Shown: in pieces, positions 31,505-36,799 of the stretch
How positions within the stretch are numbered: the stretch's first letter is position 1
Layout of the letters: each line of letters starts with the position of its first letter
NCBI GenBank assembly: GCA_945897515.1
Contig: CAMDFO010000041.1
Coordinates: 1-36,799 of the forward strand
Origin: Rhodoplanes serenus
GTDB lineage: Bacteria; Pseudomonadota; Alphaproteobacteria; Rhizobiales; Xanthobacteraceae
Length of the DNA stretch: 36,799 nucleotides
Direction: 5' to 3'
Notes under the pieces: model-generated
What the model was told of the DNA's origin: nothing
What the model saw: only the letters and a program-made list of their open reading frames with translations
Database searches by the model: none
Made by a program: the position numbers and the translations under genes

Positions 31505-32470
31505 TCACTGCGCCTTGATGCCGCCGGCCGCGATCACCTTCGACCAGATCGTCCGGTCGCGCTTGAGGTGCGTCACGAAATCGGCCGGCGAACCGCCACC
31601 GGCGCCGAGCCCATTGTTGGCAATGTGCCGAGCCATTTCGGGCGAATTCAGCGCGTTGTTGATTTCGCGGTTGAGCACCGCGATCGCCTCCGGCGGCGTC
31701 CCGGTTCGCACCATGATGCCGAGGAAGCCCGCGGCCTCGTAGTCCTTGACCCCGGCCTCGGCCAAGGTCGGCAGGTCCGGCAATTGCGGCATGCGGGCCG
31801 TGCCGGTGTGGGCGATGGCGCGCAGCTTGCCGTCGCGGATGTGCGGCAGCGAACCCGGAATGTCGGACGCCATGATCTGCACGTCGTTGCGCAGGAGCCC
31901 GATCATCGAAGGGCCGAGCCCGCGGAACGGCACGTGCGTGGTCGTCACCCCGGTCGCCTGGTTGAACTGCTCCATCGCCAGATGCGCGAAGGTGCCGTTG
32001 CCGGCCGAGCCGTAGTTCAGCGCGCCGGGCTTCGACTTGGCGAGCGCGATCAACTCCGCGACGTTCTTGGCCGGAACGTCGGCGTGGACCACCAGGATCG
32101 CCGGCACCGTGACCAACAGCACCACCGGCGCGAGATCGCGGTCCGCATCGTATGGCGTCTTGTTGCCGAGGATCGGATTGATGTTGGTGTTGGTGCCGGC
32201 TTCGAGCAGCGTGTGGCCGTCGGCTGGCGCCTGGATCACCGCGCTGGTGCCCGGGATGGTGGCGGCGCCGGGCTTGTTCTCGACGATGACGGTCTGCTTG
32301 AGCGCCTGCGACAGCTTGTCGGCGACGAGCCGCGCGATCACGTCGGCGTTGCCGCCCGGTGGGAACGTCACGACGATGCTCATCTGGCGCGACGGAAAAG
32401 TCTGCGCCCCGGCGGAGCCCGGCAGCATGAACGCCGCACCGATCGCCAGCGCCGTCAGCAATTTCGACAT
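31505..32470 (-). CDS. TctC-13: Bug/TctC-family periplasmic solute-binding protein, cysteine-free subgroup
   Basis: A 321-residue SBP with signal peptide ending near SAGAQ|TFP. Motifs: TFPPGGNADVIARLVADKL, VENKPGAATIPGTSAVIQAPADGHTLLEAGTNTNINPIL, LNYGSAGNGTFAHLAMEQF and THVPFRGLGPSMIGLL; classical Bug type without the cysteine pair. VENKPGA replaces VENRPGG. The tail is GGIKAQ. GGAGG lies about 5 nt before the ATG. It is 10 nt after the FAD monooxygenase gene, so the two are in one operon with TctC-14. Ligand unknown; an aromatic acid handled by the monooxygenase is a reasonable guess only. Confidence 0.93.
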   Translation of the reverse strand: MSKLLTALAIGAAFMLPGSAGAQTFPSRQMSIVVTFPPGGNADVIARLVADKLSQALKQTVIVENKPGAATIPGTSAVIQAPADGHTLLEAGTNTNINPILGNKTPYDADRDLAPVVLLVTVPAILVVHADVPAKNVAELIALAKSKPGALNYGSAGNGTFAHLAMEQFNQATGVTTTHVPFRGLGPSMIGLLRNDVQIMASDIPGSLPHIRDGKLRAIAHTGTARMPQLPDLPTLAEAGVKDYEAAGFLGIMVRTGTPPEAIAVLNREINNALNSPEMARHIANNGLGAGGGSPADFVTHLKRDRTIWSKVIAAGGIKAQ

Positions 32471-32480
32471 TTGATCCTCC

Positions 32481-33740
32481 CTACCCGGCTTGCGCCGGCA
32501 TTTCGACGAACGAGTCGCGGCTGTTGACCGTTTCGATGTCGAAGCCCGCAGCCTTCTTGAAGTTGAATGCCGTGCTCTCGAGCTCCTCCTGCGACAGCAC
32601 GTCGTTGATCCGGCGGAAGCCGTCCGGCGCGCGCTCCTCGGCGGTCTGGAGAATAGACTCCAGTCCGAGATTGCGGTTGCGGATGATCATGTCGTTCATC
32701 GCCGCGATCCGCTGGTCCTGATAGCGCGTCAGCGCCGCGGCCGGATCGGCGACCGCCATGAGCGACGCCGCCAGCACCCGGCCGTCGACCACGGCCTGCG
32801 AGCCGGCCTGTGCGCCAACCGGCTGCATCGGGTGCGCGGCGTCGCCGATCAGCGTGACGCGGCCGAAGCTCCAGCGCGGGATCGGGTCGCGGTCGACATT
32901 GGGAAGCTGCAACACCTGCGGGGTCGCGGCGAACAGGGCATGCACGTCGAGCCAGGGAAAGCTCCAGCCTTTGAATTGGTCGACGCAGGCCTGCTTGTCA
33001 GCCGCTGTGTCCCAGGCTTCGAGCGGCGGCGAGCCCGGCGGGATTTTCGTATAGGCGAGCCAGTTGGTCATGACCTTGCCGCCCGGAAGCTTCGTCACCG
33101 GATAGATGATCGCGCGGTGATGGCGGTGGCCGACCACGACCATCGATGCACCGGTGAGATAGGGCTCGGCCTCGACGATGCCGCGGTAATGCAGATAGCC
33201 GTCGAACACCGCCTTCTCGCCCTTGTAGAACTGCTGGCGCACCGACGAATGAATGCCGTCCGCGCCGATCAGGATGTCGCCCTCGGCTTCGCCCACCGGG
33301 TTGCCGGCCGGATCGGCGAAACGCGCGATCACCTTGCCCGAACGCTCCTCGAAACTCGTGAGACGATGGCCGGGCACAACCGCCCGCGCGCCGAGCCGCT
33401 CGCCGATCGCGCCGAGCAGGATTTCGTGCAGCTTGCCACGCGAGATCGAAATCTGCGGCCATCGGTAGCCCGCGCCCTTGCCGCGCGGCTCGGTCCAGAT
33501 CTGCTGGCCGTGCTTGTTGAAGAACGCCAGCTCCTGCGTGAGGATGCCGGCCGCGGCGAGTGTTTCACCCAGGCCCAGCGCGGTCAGTTCGCGCACCGCG
33601 TTCGGCTGCAGGTTGATGCCGTGGCCCAGGGGCGCGAGGTGCGGCACCGCCTCATAGACGCGGCATTCGATGCCGATCTGATGCAGGCTCAGCGCACAGG
33701 ACAGGCCGGCGATGCCGCCGCCGACGATGGTGACTTGCAT
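32481..33740 (-). CDS. FAD-dependent monooxygenase (class A flavoprotein)
   Basis: A 419-residue flavoprotein of the salicylate/para-hydroxybenzoate hydroxylase type. The FAD-binding GxGxxG is VTIVGGGIAGLSCALSL at the N-terminus. The DG motif is ILIGADGIHSSVRQ, and the GD motif near residue 290 is RVTLIGDAAHPMQPVGAQAGSQAVVDG. No signal peptide, so cytosolic. ATG 33740 is preferred over ATG 33746 because the GGGA sequence is then well spaced. It is sandwiched between two SBP genes with gaps of 18 and 10 nt. It probably hydroxylates a small aromatic or related compound; the substrate cannot be read. Confidence 0.9.
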   Translation of the reverse strand: MQVTIVGGGIAGLSCALSLHQIGIECRVYEAVPHLAPLGHGINLQPNAVRELTALGLGETLAAAGILTQELAFFNKHGQQIWTEPRGKGAGYRWPQISISRGKLHEILLGAIGERLGARAVVPGHRLTSFEERSGKVIARFADPAGNPVGEAEGDILIGADGIHSSVRQQFYKGEKAVFDGYLHYRGIVEAEPYLTGASMVVVGHRHHRAIIYPVTKLPGGKVMTNWLAYTKIPPGSPPLEAWDTAADKQACVDQFKGWSFPWLDVHALFAATPQVLQLPNVDRDPIPRWSFGRVTLIGDAAHPMQPVGAQAGSQAVVDGRVLAASLMAVADPAAALTRYQDQRIAAMNDMIIRNRNLGLESILQTAEERAPDGFRRINDVLSQEELESTAFNFKKAAGFDIETVNSRDSFVEMPAQAG

Positions 33741-33758
33741 TCCCATTCCCTGCGAAAT

Positions 33759-34718
33759 TCACTTCGGTCCAATGCCGGCGTCGCCGATCACCTTGCCGTA
33801 GCGCTGGTGATCCTCGGCGATCAGCTTGCGGAACGGCTCGGGGCCCACATAAGCCAGGTCGAACCCGAGCTTCTGGGTTCTCGCCTTGACGTCGGGCAGC
33901 GCGACGATCGCCTCGATCTCCTTGGCGAGTTGCGCGACGATGGCCGGCGAAGTCTTCGCAGGCGCGGCGACACCGAACCAGATTTCCAGACTGAAACCGG
34001 GCAGCGTCTCGACGATGGCCGGAATCTGTGGATGCGAGGGAATGCGCTTCGGCGAGGCCACGCCCAGCACCTTTACCTTCCCGGCTTCGACGTGCGGCAT
34101 CACCGCGACCGGCGTCGCCCACATCAGCGGTATCTGGCCGCTGAGCAGATCGACGAGGCCTGGGCCGGTGCCACGATAGGGCACATGGGTGATCTCGACC
34201 TTGGCGTTCGCATTCATCATCAGGAGCGCCAGATGATGCGGTGTGCCGACGCCGGGCGTCGCCGCCGAAAGCTTGCCGGACTTGGCCTGCTCCAGCAGCT
34301 CCTTGATGGTGTTGGCCGGCGTTGCGGGGTGGGCGAACAACATCAGCGGTGTGGTGGAGACCTGTGCTATCGGCGCGAAATCCGTCGTCACGTCGAACGG
34401 TACGTTGCGGTTCAGCCATTTGGAGATCGTCGACGAGGTTTCCATCAGCAGCAGGGTGTGTCCGTCGGGGCTGGCCTTGGCGACAGAATCGGTACCGACC
34501 GTGCCGCCCGCGCCGGTGCGATTCTCGACCACCACGGGCTGCTTGAGCCGCTCCTGCAGCTTCTCGGCAACGAGCCGGCCGATGGCGTCGACGCCGCCAC
34601 CGGCCGCGATCGGCACGACGATGGTGATGGTGCGCGTGGGGTTGAGTTGCGCATCTGCGGGCGCGCTGAAACCCAAGGCAGCGACGATCGGCAAAAGCAT
34701 GCCACGTGAGAAACGCAT
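33759..34718 (-). CDS. TctC-14: Bug/TctC-family periplasmic solute-binding protein, cysteine-free subgroup
   Basis: A 319-residue SBP, first gene of the TctC-14/FAD-monooxygenase/TctC-13 operon. The signal peptide ends near APADAQ|LNP. Motifs: PIAAGGGVDAIGRLVAEKL, VENRTGAGGTVGTDSVAKASPDGHTLLLMETSS and THVPYRGTGPGLVDLLSG; no cysteine pair. The tail is DAGIGPK. ATG 34718 has GGAGGGGAAG directly upstream; the open frame continues to 35006 but overlaps the divergent ThDP gene. The 163-nt spacer to that gene should hold both promoters. Ligand unknown. Confidence 0.93.
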   Translation of the reverse strand: MRFSRGMLLPIVAALGFSAPADAQLNPTRTITIVVPIAAGGGVDAIGRLVAEKLQERLKQPVVVENRTGAGGTVGTDSVAKASPDGHTLLLMETSSTISKWLNRNVPFDVTTDFAPIAQVSTTPLMLFAHPATPANTIKELLEQAKSGKLSAATPGVGTPHHLALLMMNANAKVEITHVPYRGTGPGLVDLLSGQIPLMWATPVAVMPHVEAGKVKVLGVASPKRIPSHPQIPAIVETLPGFSLEIWFGVAAPAKTSPAIVAQLAKEIEAIVALPDVKARTQKLGFDLAYVGPEPFRKLIAEDHQRYGKVIGDAGIGPK

Positions 34719-34881
34719 CTTCCCCTCCCGTTTCTGGTGCCGCAGGTTTGCCTGCAACCTTGTCGCTTTCGTCCAGCGTAGCGCGCCGGATTTTTCAGAG
34801 CAAATATCGCCCGCCGGCGCAGCCCTTGTCCGCTCCGGCAAAAGCTGCACAAATTCAAGCGCAATCGCGAGGAGAGCGTCC

Positions 34882-36657
34882 ATGAATCGGCACGTCGGAA
34901 GTCTGCGCAACGACGGCCGGGCCTGGATCGAAGTTCCGGCCGACGACAACGGCGACGCGATGATCGCGGCGATGGCCGAGGCCGGCGTCGAATACGTGTT
35001 TTTCACTTCGGGCTCGGAGATCGGCTTCTACCAGGAGGCGATTGCGAAGGCCCACGCCCACGGCCGCAAGGCGCCCAAACTCATCACCGTGACGCACGAG
35101 CACGCCAGCCTCAACGCCGCGCTCGGCTACGCCGCGGTGAGCGGCAAGCCTGCCGTCACCGCCGCGCATGTCGATTGCGGCACGCAGCATTACGGCGGCG
35201 CGGTGCACACGGCGTTCCACTCCGGCTTGCCGGTGATGATCACCGGCGGCGGCTCGCCGACCAGCTATCCCGGCAGCTTCAATGGCGCGCGCGACGGCGG
35301 CGGCCATATCTGGCTGCAACAGAGCTTCGACCAGAACTCGATCGTGCGGCAGTACACCAAGTGGGACCACCGCATGGCGCTTCAGGACAATCCCGGCCTG
35401 ATGATCTCGCGCGCGTTGCAGGTGGCTTGCACGGAGCCCAAGGGACCGGTGTATCTGACGCTGCCGCGCGAGGTTTCGCTGGCCAAGGTCACCGGCGCGA
35501 AATTTCCCACCATGGCGCAACTCGGCGTCGCCAAGCCGGCCGCGCCCGATGCCGAGGGCATCCGCGAGATCGCGGCGCGGCTGGTGAAGGCCGAGAACCC
35601 GTTCGTGCTGGTAGCACGCTCCGGCCGCAACCCGGCCACGGTGCCGGCGCTGGTGCGGCTTTGCGAACTGCTCGGGCTGCCGGTGGCGCAGTCGGGGCTG
35701 CGCGCCTATCAGTGCTTTCCGCTCAACCATCCGCTCTACATGAGTGGAGCTTCGCTGAAGGATGCCGACGTCATCCTCGCGCTCGACGTCGACATTCCGT
35801 GGCTCGCAGACTCCAATCCGCCGCCGGACAGCGCATGGGTCGCCATCACCGACGTCGAGCCTTCCAAGCGGCGGGTGCCGACCATGGAGTTTACCGCCGA
35901 CTTGCGGCTGACCGCGGACTCGCTGCTCGTGATCGAGGCGCTGGAGGCTGAGGCGCAACGCATCGTCACGCCCGACGACCGGCGCCGCTTCGCCAGCCGT
36001 GCCGCGAAATGCGGAGATAGTTCCGCCAAGCGCCGGCAGGCGCTCGCCGACGACGCCAAGTCACGCGCGGGCAAGAACCCGATCGATCCGAAATGGCTGC
36101 TGCATTGCATCGGCAACATGCTGGACGACAACTGCATCGTGTTCGACGAGACCATCGCGCAGAACCAGTTGCACGATTACCTGCGCATCTCCCAGCCCGG
36201 CGCCTACTTCCACAATCCAGCGTCGAGCGGCGGCTGGTCGCCGGGTGCCGCGTTCGGCGCCAAGCTCGCCGCCCCCGGCAAGGACGTGATCGCGGTCACC
36301 GGCGACGGCTTTTACATGTTCGGCACGCCGATCCACGCGCTGTGGTCGGCGCGTCACTACAAGGCTCCATTCATGATGGTGGTGCTGCAGAACCGCAGCT
36401 ATTCCACCGGGACGCTGCGCATCAACAGCGTCTACGGCTCCGAAAACAGCTACGCCGCCAAGGCCGACTACGACGGCGGCTATTTCGACCCGCCGATCGA
36501 CTTCGCCAAGGAGGCGGAGGCGGCCGGGGCGTATGGCGAGAACGTCACCGATCCGGCCCAGGTGGAAGCCGCGCTGCAGCGTGGGCTGAAAAGCATTCGC
36601 GAAGGCATTCCGGCGGTGATCTCGGTGTGGCTCGCGCGGTTGCTGCAAAAGGACTAG
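34882..36657 (+). CDS. Thiamine-diphosphate-dependent enzyme (acetolactate synthase/benzoylformate decarboxylase-like)
   Basis: A 591-residue ThDP enzyme with the usual three domains. The PYR domain (about 20-190) carries the catalytic Glu73 in VTHEHASLNAALGYA. A central domain follows (about 215-360). The PP domain has the cofactor motif GDGFYMFG starting at Gly474 and ending with Asn504 in LQNRSYSTG. Family members decarboxylate 2-oxo acids or join acyl units. Its sequence does not single out one reaction; HVDCGTQHYGGAVHTAF is unusual for a true acetolactate synthase. AGGAG stands 7 nt before the ATG. It is divergent from the TctC-14 operon, so uptake, hydroxylation and 2-oxo-acid decarboxylation may be linked. 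Its stop codon lies exactly at an IS insertion site. Confidence 0.88.
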   Translation: MNRHVGSLRNDGRAWIEVPADDNGDAMIAAMAEAGVEYVFFTSGSEIGFYQEAIAKAHAHGRKAPKLITVTHEHASLNAALGYAAVSGKPAVTAAHVDCGTQHYGGAVHTAFHSGLPVMITGGGSPTSYPGSFNGARDGGGHIWLQQSFDQNSIVRQYTKWDHRMALQDNPGLMISRALQVACTEPKGPVYLTLPREVSLAKVTGAKFPTMAQLGVAKPAAPDAEGIREIAARLVKAENPFVLVARSGRNPATVPALVRLCELLGLPVAQSGLRAYQCFPLNHPLYMSGASLKDADVILALDVDIPWLADSNPPPDSAWVAITDVEPSKRRVPTMEFTADLRLTADSLLVIEALEAEAQRIVTPDDRRRFASRAAKCGDSSAKRRQALADDAKSRAGKNPIDPKWLLHCIGNMLDDNCIVFDETIAQNQLHDYLRISQPGAYFHNPASSGGWSPGAAFGAKLAAPGKDVIAVTGDGFYMFGTPIHALWSARHYKAPFMMVVLQNRSYSTGTLRINSVYGSENSYAAKADYDGGYFDPPIDFAKEAEAAGAYGENVTDPAQVEAALQRGLKSIREGIPAVISVWLARLLQKD

Positions 36658-36699
36658 GGTCTGTACTCACATAGTTTCTTGAAAAATCATAGTGATCGT

Positions 36700-36724
36700 G
36701 ATTCACCGTGAGCGGAGGTGAATC
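36700..36724 (+). promoter_or_regulatory. Hairpin covering the transposase ribosome-binding site
   Basis: A perfect 8-bp inverted repeat, GATTCACC (36700-36707) with GGTGAATC (36717-36724), ends one base before the transposase ATG. The ribosome-binding sequence GGAGG (36714-36718) lies partly in the loop and partly in the 3' arm, so folding of the mRNA would limit translation, especially of transcripts reading in from the upstream gene. Confidence 0.55.
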
Positions 36725-36799
36725 ATGCGATTTGATTTGAGTGATGACGAATGGGCTGTTTTGGAGCCTCTGATGCCGAAAGCTCGAAAGAGCGCCCGC
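36725..36799 (+). CDS. IS5-family transposase, N-terminal 25 codons (cut by window edge)
   Basis: The frame reads MRFDLSDDEWAVLEPLMPKA and then RKSAR up to the window edge. The pattern DLSDDEWAVLEPLMP is the standard N-terminus (DUF4096-type) of IS5-group transposases, which is the DNA-binding part; the DDE catalytic core lies beyond the window. GGAGGTG stands about 6 nt before the ATG. Whether the element is complete cannot be seen. Confidence 0.8.
   Translation, partial: MRFDLSDDEWAVLEPLMPKARKSAR

Larger units (their letters stand above)
36658..36799 (+). mobile_element. Left end of an IS5-type insertion sequence (cut by window edge)
   Basis: Directly after CTAG (36654-36657) begins GGTCTGTACTCAC, which looks like a terminal inverted repeat of an IS5-family element of the IS427/IS1031 kind; these duplicate short targets such as CTAG or TA. 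A transposase start follows at 36725. Only the left 142 nt are in the window, so the other inverted repeat and the target duplication cannot be checked. Codon use (TTTGATTTGAGTGATGAC) is visibly more AT-rich than in the neighbouring genes. Confidence 0.7.

Noticed and set aside
32490..34709. A 739-codon open frame on the plus strand opposite the FAD monooxygenase and TctC-14
   Set aside because: It spans two well-recognised genes and their junction in antisense, with Arg/His/Asp-rich composition and no family signature.
34719..35006. N-terminal extension of TctC-14 up to 35006
   Set aside because: It overlaps the start of the ThDP enzyme and precedes a clear signal peptide and ribosome-binding site at 34718.

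Overview
The window looks like chromosomal DNA from a high-GC alphaproteobacterium of the Bradyrhizobium/Rhodopseudomonas kind. The evidence is a DnaG and RpoD of rhizobial type, the divergent carA/yqeY pair, GC-rich codon use, and a very large set of Bug/TctC-type periplasmic solute-binding proteins (SBPs) that typifies Bradyrhizobiaceae and Burkholderiales. The genus is an inference from remembered family features; no search was run.

Layout. (1) Positions 1-2877, minus strand: the 5' part of rpoD and all of dnaG. (2) 3115-9004: a cytosolic alpha/beta hydrolase, a hairpin repeat, then a five-gene tandem array of SBPs (TctC-1 to -5). (3) 9104-15227: a CocE-type hydrolase, a CcdA/thioredoxin pair, a TetR-peroxiredoxin-carboxymuconolactone-decarboxylase-like operon with a perfect 16-bp palindrome upstream, and a MetE-like protein. 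(4) 15370-18440: SBPs TctC-6, -7 and -8. (5) 18579-22297: a Tat-exported paralogue of the first hydrolase, a methyltransferase/cupin/53-residue membrane protein operon, and a frameshifted winged-helix/hydrolase fusion. (6) 22331-26910: TctC-9, -10, -11, a VOC protein and the divergent Tat-exported TctC-12. (7) 26945-30189: yqeY and carA (divergent), a 61-residue protein, a cupin and a methyltransferase. (8) 30282-30359: a tRNA-Cys-like gene with a broken anticodon arm. (9) 30378-36657: a YihY-type membrane protein, the TctC-14/FAD-monooxygenase/TctC-13 operon and a divergent ThDP enzyme. (10) 36658-36799: the left end of an IS5-type insertion sequence sitting at the stop codon of the ThDP enzyme gene.

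Main message. Fourteen complete SBPs lie in about 31 kb without a single TctA or TctB membrane subunit. Nine share an unusual pair of cysteines 11 residues apart. Most of the array (about 24 kb) lies between yqeY and dnaG, which are usually neighbours (yqeY-dnaG-rpoD) in proteobacteria, so the macromolecular-synthesis block appears to have been split by an accessory catabolic and solute-sensing island. The interspersed enzymes (esterases, CocE hydrolase, VOC protein, FAD monooxygenase, ThDP enzyme, MetE-like protein) fit use of many organic acids or esters, but no substrate can be read from the sequence.

No CRISPR array, rRNA, prophage module or replication origin was seen.
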